30,803 nt of DNA from CAYPCH01 sp964409165 (lineage in GTDB: Bacteria > Bacillota > Clostridia > Acetivibrionales > Acetivibrionaceae), in the NCBI GenBank assembly GCA_964409165.1, contig CAYPCH010000033.1, positions 1-30,803 on the forward strand. Reading direction: 5' to 3'. Under the pieces are notes generated by a model, which ran no database searches, was not told the DNA's origin, and was given only the letters and a program-made list of their open reading frames with translations. Shown here piece after piece: positions 7,125 through 15,285 of this stretch. How positions within the stretch are numbered: the first letter of the stretch is position 1; every line of letters starts with the position of its first letter. A program made the position numbers and the translations under genes.

Positions 7125-8102
7125 ATGTTTGAATTGCTAAAGAAGCTTACGCAAAGCTTTGGGGTTTCGGGAAATGAGGAAGAAATCAGGGAAGTGATTA
7201 TAAATGAGATAAAGGACAATGTTGACCAAATAAGTGTTGATGCGCTGGGCAATCTGATTGCGGTAAAAAAGGGTATGGGTAAAAAGATTATGCTGGCTGC
7301 GCATATGGATGAGATAGGAATTATGGCAACGTATATAGATGAAAAAGGGTTTATAAGGTTTTCAAATATAGGCGGAGTTTCTGCTTATAACTCTATAGGA
7401 CAAAGGGTTAGATTTAAAAACAATACAATAGGTGCAGTTTATTATGAAGATAAGCTTGAAGATATTAAGAATCTCAAGTTATCTAAAATGTATATTGATA
7501 TAGGTGCAAAGAGCAGGGAAGAAGCTGAAAAGGTAGTGAGTATAGGTGATGTGGCATGTTTTGAGGGCAGTGCTGTAAAACAGGGAGATATAATTATTTC
7601 AAAGGCATTAGATGACAGGAGCGGCTGTGCAGTTCTTATTAAGGCTATTAAAAACTTGACTCAAACAAAGAATGAATTGTATTTTGTTTTTACGGTACAG
7701 GAGGAGCTCGGCTTGAGAGGTGCAAGAACTGCTGCCTACAGCATCAGACCGGATATAGCAATTGCCGTGGATGTAACTCTTACGGGCGATACACCACAGT
7801 CTCATCCTATGGAGGTAAAGTGCGGAATGGGTCCTGCAATTAAGATAAAAGACAGATCTGTTATTTGTCACCCGGAAGTAAAAAGGCTTTTAGAGGATGC
7901 GGCAAAGAGAAAAAAAATACCTTACCAGTTTGAGATTCTTGAGGTAGGTGGCAGTGACCCGGGCGCCATCCATATAACTGCGGGAGGTATTCCATCAGGC
8001 GCAATATCTGTACCTGCAAGATATGTGCATAGTCCCGTTGAAACTGTCAGCCTGACGGATATGGAGAACGCTGTCAAGCTTTTAGTGGAAGCTGTAAATT
8101 AA
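7125..8102 (+). CDS. M42 family metallo-aminopeptidase (third of three)
   Basis: Third paralogue, 325 aa, starting five bases after the previous stop with an ACGGAGGAATAA site that overlaps the end of the upstream gene. Residues: H60 and D62 in AHMDEIG, D163 in ALDDRSG, E193/E194 in VQEELGLRG, D216 in AVDVTLTGD, H302 in ARYVHSP. It is shorter in the loop between residues 85 and 115, where it lacks the KPPHL/KAIHLQE segment of the other two. That segment lies in the family's substrate-access/oligomerisation domain, so this subunit may differ in specificity. It ends the three-gene unit; no clear hairpin terminator follows. Confidence 0.93.
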   Translation: MFELLKKLTQSFGVSGNEEEIREVIINEIKDNVDQISVDALGNLIAVKKGMGKKIMLAAHMDEIGIMATYIDEKGFIRFSNIGGVSAYNSIGQRVRFKNNTIGAVYYEDKLEDIKNLKLSKMYIDIGAKSREEAEKVVSIGDVACFEGSAVKQGDIIISKALDDRSGCAVLIKAIKNLTQTKNELYFVFTVQEELGLRGARTAAYSIRPDIAIAVDVTLTGDTPQSHPMEVKCGMGPAIKIKDRSVICHPEVKRLLEDAAKRKKIPYQFEILEVGGSDPGAIHITAGGIPSGAISVPARYVHSPVETVSLTDMENAVKLLVEAVN

Positions 8103-8192
8103 ATCTCCTAAAATTACCTACTGGTTTTTAAGGTTTTTATGATAGAATTATTAATGTCTTAAAAAAGTATTTTTATAAAATTGGAGGTGCTT

Positions 8193-9098
8193 ATGGTAAG
8201 GAAGAAGATATGTAAGTTAGCTGTGACTTTATTTATTTTGCTTTGTGCAAGTTTTGTCATGCATTGTGAAGCGAGTGCAATCTCTGAGGAGATTTTTATA
8301 ACTGTCAAAGTAAACGGTAACTGTATTAAAACAGATGCGAAGCCTTACATAAAAGACAACAGAACATTTGTATCAATACGCTTTATTGCTGAAGCATTAG
8401 GAGCAGACATTGAATGGGTGGATGAAGAAAAGAAAGCGGTTTTTACATTAAGCTCTAAAGTAGAAGATGGAGCTGTTATTGACAAAACAATTGCAGGTGC
8501 TTATGAAGAAAAAACCATAGAATTGTTTGTGGGAAGCAGCAAGTTAACGGTTAACGGAGTTGATACTGCTATGGATACTCAAACAGAAATTTCTAACGGT
8601 CGTACTATGGTGCCTGTCAGGTTTATTTCAGAAAATCTTAATTGTTCCATCGAATGGGACGAGCTTGTATATACTGTATCAATCACTAACAATGACGCTG
8701 TTGTGCCAGCGGCTTGTATAGACAACAGATATTATACCGACGATGATATAATATGGCTTGCAAGGATAATTAGTGTTGAAGCAAGGGGATTGTCAGTGGA
8801 GGGAAAGCTGGCTGTTGCAAATGTTGTTGTTAACAGAATGAAGAGTAATGATTTTCCAAATACCATACATGATGTTATTTCCCAGAAAGATTATAATGTG
8901 CAGTTTCCACCGGCACACAAAGAAGGTTTCCGTGAGAGTGTACCTTCTCGTCAGTGCTTTATTGTAGCAAAGATGGCACTAGAGGGTATAAATAATATTG
9001 AAAACTGCTTGTTTTTCAACAATCGTCCATTTAACAGTAAAAGTATTACATTATTTAAGATAATTGAAGGAGAATACTTTTACAAGAAGAAAAACTGA
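8193..9098 (+). CDS. Secreted SleB-type cell-wall hydrolase with copper-amine-oxidase-like N-terminal domains
   Basis: The 301-aa protein begins with a signal peptide (basic MVRKKICK, hydrophobic to about residue 26, cleavage near CEASA). Two copper-amine-oxidase-N-like modules follow, about residues 35-85 and 110-165 (VSIRFIAEALGADIEW, VPVRFISENLNCSIEW); these are common non-catalytic wall-associated domains in Clostridia. The C-terminal 120 residues are the SleB/CwlJ hydrolase domain: ARIISVEARG with the putative catalytic E196, AVANVVVNRM, FPNTIHDVI and FQFPP-like VQFPPA. SleB family enzymes cut spore-cortex or vegetative peptidoglycan. The ATG at 8193 is preferred over the in-frame TTG at 8181 because GGAGGTG at 8183-8189 lies between them. 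Confidence 0.85.
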   Translation: MVRKKICKLAVTLFILLCASFVMHCEASAISEEIFITVKVNGNCIKTDAKPYIKDNRTFVSIRFIAEALGADIEWVDEEKKAVFTLSSKVEDGAVIDKTIAGAYEEKTIELFVGSSKLTVNGVDTAMDTQTEISNGRTMVPVRFISENLNCSIEWDELVYTVSITNNDAVVPAACIDNRYYTDDDIIWLARIISVEARGLSVEGKLAVANVVVNRMKSNDFPNTIHDVISQKDYNVQFPPAHKEGFRESVPSRQCFIVAKMALEGINNIENCLFFNNRPFNSKSITLFKIIEGEYFYKKKN

Positions 9099-9292
9099 TA
9101 ACAGTATTAAAGAAACCAGATGGGTGATACGAAAAAAGAGAGGGACACAACGTTCCTCTCAAATATTGAAAATATTTCACAGAAGTGAAACTTGGCTAAA
9201 GCTCGAAAAAATAAAGACCCTGAATTTTGTCAGACCTTTTGTAGTGAAATGAAAGAGGCGAAATTAAGTACCATCAATGGGGATAAGATTTA
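9099..9292. other. Intergenic region between convergent genes
   Basis: Holds a hairpin GAGAGG (9139-9144)...CCTCTC without a U-tract, and a weaker fold AAAG-CTGA...TCAG-CTTTT near 9210-9240 that could serve as terminator for the hydrolase gene. A 62-codon open frame here starts inside the upstream gene, has no ribosome binding site and is not believed. Confidence 0.3.
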
Positions 9293-9568
9293 TTAGCTGA
9301 CGTCAGTTTTGCCTGCAAGAAGCTTTTTTTGCATGTCATCATACACAAACCTGTACATTTTAAACAACTCATTGGCTGCAGGGTCAGAAGTATTAATGTC
9401 CGGATGGTAATTTTCCACAATTTGCTTCCAACCGAGTTTTAATATTTCTTCTCTCATTTTAAGTACTTTTTCCAGTGCACCGGTTCTTTTGTTTATGCTT
9501 GTGAGTTCTTTTTTTAATTTCATAAGCTCCTTGAGCATAACATCAAGATTATCTTCTTTATTACTCAT
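9293..9568 (-). CDS. Small J-domain-like protein with N-terminal coiled coil
   Basis: 91 aa. Residues 5-42 are charged, Leu/Lys/Glu-rich and likely a coiled coil. Residues 47-79 resemble helices II and III of a DnaJ domain: WKQIVENYHPDINTSDPAAN, with the HPD tripeptide at 55-57, then ELFKMYRFVYDDM. A full J-domain would need helix I (normally DYYxVLGV), which is not obvious. HPD is the motif that stimulates DnaK ATPase, so a DnaK-linked adaptor is possible, but this is inference from a short match. The start is supported by GGGGAG eight bases upstream. It is convergent with the SleB-like gene and alone on its strand. Confidence 0.65.
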   Translation of the reverse strand: MSNKEDNLDVMLKELMKLKKELTSINKRTGALEKVLKMREEILKLGWKQIVENYHPDINTSDPAANELFKMYRFVYDDMQKKLLAGKTDVS

Positions 9569-9988
9569 ATAAACTACTCCCCTTTTACTGCTCTTACCTT
9601 ATATACACTTAAGAATGGTATCAATTACAGAAATACTGCACAAATAATACATCTTCAATTAATACAAAATAGCATTTCTGTTCAGGTATAAAAGAAAAAA
9701 CTTAGAGAAAAGGATTTAAGACGTACTGCCGAAGATTTGAACTTCCCCCTTAAAAGCATAACCAACCAAAAACAGAATCAAACAATTTATTTTTTCATTC
9801 TTAAATGCCTTGTTTTTTGTGTAATAATTAATATTATTATATCACACTAAGGTTAAATATGACAGTAAAAGATCATAATTATTTTGAGAAATAATGCTTC
9901 TATAATCCTAAGCTAAACTATTATGGTGTATTATGCTTTACTGGGATACATGTTGCTGTATTTCTTTTACTTCTTTGAATACAAATTG
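9569..9988. other. Long intergenic region, no gene seen
   Basis: About 420 bases of AT-rich sequence upstream of both the J-domain-like gene (minus strand) and nadK (plus strand). A stretch at 9728-9773 reads on the minus strand like a T-arm (GAAGTTCAAATCTTC) but has no matching acceptor or D-arm, so it is not a tRNA. No coding frame or riboswitch was recognised. Confidence 0.5.
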
Positions 9989-10017
9989 TTGTACTTTTTT
10001 TATTTATCCTATATAAT
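9989..10017 (+). promoter_or_regulatory. Probable sigma-A promoter for nadK
   Basis: TTGTAC (9989-9994), 17-base spacer, TATAAT (10012-10017), about 55 bases before the nadK start. The -10 is consensus and the -35 has four of six consensus bases. Confidence 0.55.
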
Positions 10018-10072
10018 TAAGGCAAAAGAAAGAAACGGCAGTTGCTTGTATTGCATAGTATAGGGGTATGTT

Positions 10073-10933
10073 ATGACGAAAATAGGTGTATTTGCAAACA
10101 GGGAAAAAGATGAAGGGCTTGAATATACGAAGATTTTATTGGAGAGTATCAGGAAAAACGGTGCTGAAGCTCTTTTAGATGAAGATACTTCTGAATATGA
10201 AGCCGTTAACCCGAATAGAGAAGATATAACAAGTGTTTCGGACATAGTGATTTGTTTAGGCGGGGATGGGACTTTCCTTCAGGTCGCAAGAAAACTTTTC
10301 GGAAAAGACATACCGATTATCGGTGTCAATCTTGGCAATCTGGGTTTTTTGGCTCAAGTGGATAAAAACGAAATTGATATGGCAGTTAAGAGGATTATTG
10401 AAGGCAATTACAGGATTGAAGAGAGAATGATGCTTGAAACTGAAATAATCAGAGAGAATAAAGTTATTGCCAAAGATATTGTACTAAATGATGTGGTTAT
10501 TTCAAGGGGAGCACTGTCAAGAATATTGCATTTGAAGACATATATAAATGGCTCGTTTATTGATCTTTATCCTGGAGATGGGCTCATAATATCTACTCCG
10601 ACTGGTTCAACAGCTTATTCGCTCTCTGCGGGAGGCCCTATGGTAGAGCCGGATGTCGAGCTTATAATTGCAACACCTATATGCCCGCATCTGCTTTATT
10701 CAAGACCGTTTGTAACTACAAGTGACAGGGTGATAAGGGTTCTTATAGAAGAAAATCACTGCCATGATGCAATGGTTACAGTGGACGGGCAAAACGGATA
10801 TGAAGTACGAGGTGGTGACAGTATCATAACAAGAAAGTCACGCCATTTTTTAAAACTGATTAGAATAGATTCAACGAACTTCTTTGATGTTTTAAGAGGG
10901 AAAATATATGACAGAGGAGAGAAGAGCAAATAG
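10073..10933 (+). CDS. nadK: NAD kinase
   Basis: Phosphorylates NAD to NADP in the cytoplasm. The 286-aa protein has the family's LGGDGTFLQ loop (residues 62-70, with D65), GVNLGNLGFL (84-93), LNDVVISRG (138-146) and the nucleotide site TPTGSTAYSLSAGGP (175-189), followed by ITPICPHLL-like ATPICPHLL. Length is normal. A short AGGGG precedes the ATG. It is followed at once by argR and then recN, the order found in many Firmicutes, where an rRNA methylase (tlyA) and isoprenoid genes usually lie upstream. Here those are replaced by a long non-coding region with its own promoter. Confidence 0.96.
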   Translation: MTKIGVFANREKDEGLEYTKILLESIRKNGAEALLDEDTSEYEAVNPNREDITSVSDIVICLGGDGTFLQVARKLFGKDIPIIGVNLGNLGFLAQVDKNEIDMAVKRIIEGNYRIEERMMLETEIIRENKVIAKDIVLNDVVISRGALSRILHLKTYINGSFIDLYPGDGLIISTPTGSTAYSLSAGGPMVEPDVELIIATPICPHLLYSRPFVTTSDRVIRVLIEENHCHDAMVTVDGQNGYEVRGGDSIITRKSRHFLKLIRIDSTNFFDVLRGKIYDRGEKSK

Positions 10934-10934
10934 C

Positions 10935-11405
10935 ATGAAATATAATAGACAGGCAAAAATACTTGAGATAATAGAAAACGAAGTAATTGAAACGCAGGAA
11001 GAAATTGCGGAAAAGCTTAAGCAATTGGGAATGGATGTCACACAGGCTACCATATCAAGAGATATAAAGGAATTAAGGCTTATAAAGGTTATGAGTGCTG
11101 ACAATCGTTATAAGTATGCTCCTTTCTCAAAGACAGAAAATGTTGTTATAAACAGGTTGATAACTATATTTGCAGAATCGTATGTATCAAGTGATTATGC
11201 AAATAATATTGTGGTTGTTAAAACTTTGCCAGGCATGGCTCAGGCTTCTGCTTCAGCAATTGATTCCCTGAGTCTGACAGAAATTGTTGGCTCAATTGCG
11301 GGAGACGATACGGTAATGATAGTTTGCAGGGCTGAAAAAATTGCAGAAGAGCTTGTTGAGAAGTTTAACAGGCTTGCAAAAACAAATGCAGATGATAAAA
11401 TATAA
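10935..11405 (+). CDS. argR: Arginine repressor ArgR/AhrC
   Basis: Hexameric arginine-sensing regulator that represses arginine synthesis and activates its breakdown. The N-terminal winged helix holds IETQEEIAEKL and the recognition helix VTQATISRDIKELRL; the C-terminal oligomerisation/arginine domain has VVVKTLPGMAQASASAID and the arginine-site GDDTVMIVCR. I chose ATG 10935 (156 aa, MKYNRQAKIL) because homologues start there. An in-frame ATG at 10908, inside the end of nadK, has a better-spaced AGAGGG site and would add nine residues (MTEERRANS), so the start is uncertain. It is one base after the nadK stop, or overlapping it with the upstream start, and so is cotranscribed. Confidence 0.94.
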   Translation: MKYNRQAKILEIIENEVIETQEEIAEKLKQLGMDVTQATISRDIKELRLIKVMSADNRYKYAPFSKTENVVINRLITIFAESYVSSDYANNIVVVKTLPGMAQASASAIDSLSLTEIVGSIAGDDTVMIVCRAEKIAEELVEKFNRLAKTNADDKI

Positions 11406-11459
11406 CAAATAAAATGCGGAAAAGGTTTTATAATTTATTATGAAGTGAGGGTTATAATA

Positions 11460-13175
11460 GTGCTGTTGCAATTGCAAATACAAAATGTTGCCATTATCGA
11501 CAGGGTTGATATTGAATTTGAAACAGGGCTTAATGTATTAACCGGCGAAACTGGAGCTGGAAAGTCTATAATTATTGACTCAATAAACGCCATACTGGGA
11601 GAGAGGATTTCAAAGGATTTTATAAGAACCGGTAAGGATAAGGGAATGGTTGAAGCTGTCTTTCAAATAGACAATGAAAAGTTTGCTGATTTGTTTGAAA
11701 GTATTGGTGTCGATGCCGAGGAAGACGGAACCTTAATTATATCAAGAGAATTAACAGCTACAGGGAAAAATACATGCCGCATAAATGGCAAGATGGCTAC
11801 TGTGTCAATGTTGAAGCTCTTAGGCGAAAGGCTTATAGATATTCACGGGCAGCATGACAATCAGTCACTGCTCAGGACAGAGAGTCATATAGAGCTGCTG
11901 GATTCATTTGCAGAAGAAAATATACACTCTATAAAAGAAGATTATGTTAACCGTCTAAACAGTTACAGGCAGATAAAAAACAAGTTGAAAAGCCTCGCGG
12001 GCGACAATAATGAGAGGGCGCGTAAAATTGACCTTCTTAAGTATCAGATAGATGAAATTGAAAAATCACAGCTTGTTGAGGGAGAAGAAGCCGAGCTTGA
12101 AAGACAGAGAGATGTTTTATCAAACTCAGAAAGAATTATCGCTACACTATCAAAAGCATACGACCTTTTAGGTTCGGGAAGCAAAATTGAAAAGGCGGTA
12201 TCAGACAATATAAATGAAGTATTATCGGATCTTAACGATATATCCGGTCTTGATGAAAGATACGCTTTGGTTACCAAAAGAATTGAGGTTTTATACTATG
12301 AGCTCGAAGATGTTGTAACGGAAGTACGCAATATGAGGGACGAGATAGAGTATGACCCGGTACTTTTAGAACAGATAGAAGAGCGTCTTGACCTGATATA
12401 CAGGCTGAAAAAGAAGTACGGGGATACTGTAAAAGACGTAATAGAGTATTCACAGGAAGCAAGTAAACAGCTTGAAGATATAATAAACAATGAAGAAATA
12501 GTCAATAGGCTGTCCGCGGACTTGAAAAAGGAAAGCAGTGAGCTTTTTAAAATATCAAAGAAGCTGAACACTGAGAGGGCAAAGGCTGCAAAGCTTCTTG
12601 AGGATAAGATTGGTATTGAGCTTGAAGACCTTGAGATGAAGAATGCAAGGTTTAAGGTCAGCATAGAATTTGATGATTCAGAGGATTATAATAACAAAAG
12701 GAAATTCAACCAAAACGGATTGGACAAGGTTGAATTTTTGATATCGGCAAATGTTGGCCAGCCTTTAAAGCCTCTATCAAAAATTGCGTCCGGCGGGGAA
12801 ATGTCGAGGATTATGCTGGCAATAAAGACTATACTTGCCAATGTTGATGAAATGCCAACGTTGATATTTGACGAGATAGACATTGGTATAAGCGGAAAGG
12901 CAGCACAAAAAGTAGGAGAAAAGCTTTCATTCATTTCAAAGAACCATCAGGTCATATCGGTGACGCATCTAGCTCAGATAGCCTGTATGGGCGACAATAA
13001 CCATTATATCGAAAAGATTGCAAAAGGGAATATTACTGAGACAAAGGTGAAAAGACTTGATGAAAAGGAAATAAGAAGCGAGATAGCGAGAATGATAGGA
13101 GGAGCCAATATTTCCGAAATTACTATAAAGCATGCAGAAGAAATGCTAATGAATGCAAAAAAGTTCAAAGCATGA
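11460..13175 (+). CDS. recN: DNA repair protein RecN
   Basis: SMC-like ATPase acting early in double-strand-break repair. The 571-aa protein starts LLQLQIQNVAIIDRVDIEF and has Walker A TGETGAGKS near residue 28, long helical coiled-coil arms (about 150-370), the ABC signature ASGGEMSRIMLAIK and Walker B LIFDEIDIGISGKAA followed by VTHLAQIA. The GTG at 11460 is preferred over an in-frame GTG at 11445 because GTGAGGG (11445-11451) is the ribosome binding site, eight bases before it, and RecN proteins begin just there. It follows argR in the same operon and ends in a strong terminator. Confidence 0.96.
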   Translation: MLLQLQIQNVAIIDRVDIEFETGLNVLTGETGAGKSIIIDSINAILGERISKDFIRTGKDKGMVEAVFQIDNEKFADLFESIGVDAEEDGTLIISRELTATGKNTCRINGKMATVSMLKLLGERLIDIHGQHDNQSLLRTESHIELLDSFAEENIHSIKEDYVNRLNSYRQIKNKLKSLAGDNNERARKIDLLKYQIDEIEKSQLVEGEEAELERQRDVLSNSERIIATLSKAYDLLGSGSKIEKAVSDNINEVLSDLNDISGLDERYALVTKRIEVLYYELEDVVTEVRNMRDEIEYDPVLLEQIEERLDLIYRLKKKYGDTVKDVIEYSQEASKQLEDIINNEEIVNRLSADLKKESSELFKISKKLNTERAKAAKLLEDKIGIELEDLEMKNARFKVSIEFDDSEDYNNKRKFNQNGLDKVEFLISANVGQPLKPLSKIASGGEMSRIMLAIKTILANVDEMPTLIFDEIDIGISGKAAQKVGEKLSFISKNHQVISVTHLAQIACMGDNNHYIEKIAKGNITETKVKRLDEKEIRSEIARMIGGANISEITIKHAEEMLMNAKKFKA

Positions 13176-13248
13176 TCAAGGTGTAATAAATTCATATCTA
13201 TTAGAAAAAATACCCCGAAGCATAAAATAAAATAGACTATTTGACATA

Positions 13249-13281
13249 AAGACAGTTGCTTAAGTGGCAGCTGTCTTTTTT
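13249..13281 (+). terminator. Intrinsic terminator of nadK-argR-recN
   Basis: AAGACAGTTGC (13249-13259) pairs with GCAGCTGTCTT (13267-13277; one G-U pair) around seven bases, followed by a run of T. Confidence 0.9.
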
Positions 13282-13286
13282 AGCGC

Positions 13287-13313
13287 CATTTCCTGAAAGG
13301 AAATCAAGCAAAA
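13287..13313 (+). repeat. 27-bp dispersed repeat, copy 2
   Basis: Begins CATTTCCTGAAAGGAAATC and matches 4418-4444 at 24 of 27 positions. As with copy 1, it starts within ten bases of the end of an intrinsic terminator. Confidence 0.45.
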
Positions 13314-13580
13314 TCTGCTTAAAATTATTGTGATTTTCAATGCAGTATTTGGCTGAATAAATAAGTTTGTTATAGGTTAATTTAAGATTAGGAATGTTGA
13401 AAATATAACTTCGGCTATAATTTTGCTTCAGGCTTTATTTGACACAAATGAGCCACGTGGGAAATTCCAAGTAATATTTCAGCCATTTCCCGGCAAAGTC
13501 AGTATATTTAATAAATAAAAAAAGTTAAATTTTTTTGTTGTACTTAAGAGGGAATATGACACCAGGAGAGTGATTTTTTA
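13314..13580. other. Upstream region of spoIVB, no gene seen
   Basis: AT-rich sequence between the recN terminator and spoIVB. spoIVB is expected to be read by a forespore sigma factor, but I could not place a convincing sigma-G or sigma-F promoter by eye. A TATAAT at 13416-13421 lacks a correctly spaced -35. Confidence 0.4.
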
Positions 13581-14903
13581 ATGAAATATACACGGTCTAC
13601 TGGAAGGAAGCTGTTTGTTTTTTTATCAATTTGTTTTGTTATTTTAGCCCTAACATATGTTAGGGCAATTTATAGTTTGCCAAACCAATTAACACTTTTT
13701 GAAAACCAGGAATATATCTACAATTTTAAAAGTCCTTTTCTTGTAAACATAGAAACTGATAATAATGATATGTTAATGTTTGAAAGCTGTGATAATAAAG
13801 TTAAAGGAAGTTATTACAAATTATCCGACCCCATAATGTTCAAGACTAAAAAGATGGGCAGGGTAATGCTGAATATAAAATTATTTGGCTTAATACCCCT
13901 TAAAACCCTTCAGGTGGATATTGTTCCTAATAAAGAGCTTGTAGCATGTGGAAACACTATCGGAGTAAAGCTAAAAGTAAACGGTATACTTGTTATTGGA
14001 TTATCGGATGTTACAACTACGGATGGGAAAAAGGAGTTTCCAGCTAAAAATTCAGGTATAAAAGCAGGGGATCTGATTGTGGAAATTAATAAAAAAAGAA
14101 TCGATACTATAGAAGAATTGATTAATGAAATTGATGCATGTAATGGTGATAACATACTGGTAAAATACAAAAGGGAAAATACTTTTAATAATATTTTGAT
14201 AAGACCTGTTATATCTATTGAAGATAACAAATACCGTACCGGTATGTGGGTCAGGGACAGTACAGCGGGTATTGGCACATTGACATTTTATGATCCTGAT
14301 AGCAAAGGTTTTGGTGCGTTAGGACACGGTATAACGGATATTGATACAGGTATTCTGATGCCGGTAGAAAAAGGTGAAATAGTAGAGTCTAATATATTGG
14401 CAATTAAAAAGGGAAAGCAGGGAAGCCCTGGAGAACTCAAAGGAGTACTTATAGAAGATAGGAATGAATTGGGTATCATTAGCAGGAATTCCAGACACGG
14501 TATTTATGGAAAACTGAATGACAATGCGCTGACAAGGTTTGGAACCCAAAAGTATCCTATAGGGCTTAGAAGTGAAGTTAAAGTAGGACCTGCAGTTATT
14601 TTTGCGAATATTGACGGAAAAGAAGTACAGACGTATGATATTGAAATTGTAAAGCTATCAAATAAAAGTACCAGCGGTTCAAAGGGTATGATTATAAAGG
14701 TGACAGATGAAAGGCTTTTAGAGGCAACAGGAGGTATTGTTCAGGGAATGTCGGGAAGTCCTGTTATCCAAGATGGTAAATTGGTAGGTGCAGTTACTCA
14801 TGTTTTGGTTAATGATCCCACCAGAGGTTATGGTATTTTTATTGAATGGATGGTAAGGAATATTACCGATGAGCAAAAAGATGTGTTGGCAGCTGCATCA
14901 TGA
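13581..14903 (+). CDS. spoIVB: SpoIVB, sporulation signalling serine peptidase
   Basis: SpoIVB is secreted from the forespore and triggers pro-sigma-K processing in the mother cell. The 440-aa protein has an N-terminal membrane/signal segment (residues 10-32), a PDZ domain (about 120-210, with NSGIKAGDLIVEINKKRID) and an S55 peptidase domain. By comparison with B. subtilis (H236, D363, S378) the catalytic triad is probably H249 in ALGHGITD, D376 in KVTDERLL and S393 in GMSGSPVIQ. Length matches the family (about 425). The AGGAGAG site precedes the ATG by ten bases. It directly precedes spo0A, the usual order in Bacilli and Clostridia. Confidence 0.96.
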   Translation: MKYTRSTGRKLFVFLSICFVILALTYVRAIYSLPNQLTLFENQEYIYNFKSPFLVNIETDNNDMLMFESCDNKVKGSYYKLSDPIMFKTKKMGRVMLNIKLFGLIPLKTLQVDIVPNKELVACGNTIGVKLKVNGILVIGLSDVTTTDGKKEFPAKNSGIKAGDLIVEINKKRIDTIEELINEIDACNGDNILVKYKRENTFNNILIRPVISIEDNKYRTGMWVRDSTAGIGTLTFYDPDSKGFGALGHGITDIDTGILMPVEKGEIVESNILAIKKGKQGSPGELKGVLIEDRNELGIISRNSRHGIYGKLNDNALTRFGTQKYPIGLRSEVKVGPAVIFANIDGKEVQTYDIEIVKLSNKSTSGSKGMIIKVTDERLLEATGGIVQGMSGSPVIQDGKLVGAVTHVLVNDPTRGYGIFIEWMVRNITDEQKDVLAAAS

Positions 14904-15204
14904 GGTTGTACAATATTTGAAAGATATTGCAATAATGTATTGAATATTCTGGAATAAAGTGATAGAGTGGAAGAAAGTACTAAGAGATAGTATTGTTATA
15001 AAAAATCAATTTAAATGGACAGCATATTTCCCGGAAATTTCATTGTTTTTTTGAAAGTATGTGAAAAAAATTATTTAATCTAAAAAAGATTGTAAAACCT
15101 TATAAGCTCAATAAACAACGGTAGTTTAAGATTTTTATATTTTTAATTTATGTCATTTTAATGTAAATATTAAGCTAATATAATAAAATATAGTATGGAA
15201 ATTA
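14904..15204. other. Upstream region of spo0A
   Basis: About 300 AT-rich bases after spoIVB with no hairpin terminator followed by U, only a weak CAATAT...ATATTG fold. No gene is visible. The spo0A promoter lies at its downstream end. Confidence 0.4.
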
Positions 15205-15233
15205 TTGAAACTTTGTCGAATGATAAATATAAT
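15205..15233 (+). promoter_or_regulatory. Probable sigma-A promoter of spo0A
   Basis: TTGAAA (15205-15210), exactly 17 bases, TATAAT (15228-15233), about 50 bases before the TTG start. Confidence 0.65.
15214..15220 (+). promoter_or_regulatory. 0A box (Spo0A binding site) in the spo0A promoter
   Basis: TGTCGAA, a perfect Spo0A box, lies in the spacer between the -35 and -10 hexamers. Spo0A boxes in its own promoter are known in B. subtilis; this position predicts autoregulation, most simply repression by blocking polymerase. Confidence 0.6.
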
Positions 15234-15285
15234 ACTAGTTGGAAGTAAGACATAAGTTTTTTACAAAAGTTAAGGGGGAGTTAAT

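Noticed and set aside
9064..9252. 62-codon + strand frame overlapping the end of the SleB-like gene
   Set aside because: Starts inside the upstream gene, no ribosome binding site, composition typical of non-coding sequence.
9728..9773. tRNA-like stretch on the minus strand (GAAGTTCAAATCTTC)
   Set aside because: The T-arm-like match has no acceptor, D- or anticodon arm in the right places; at most a chance or very old remnant.
13416..13421. TATAAT upstream of spoIVB as a vegetative promoter
   Set aside because: No -35 element at 16-18 bases, and spoIVB is expected to use a forespore sigma factor.
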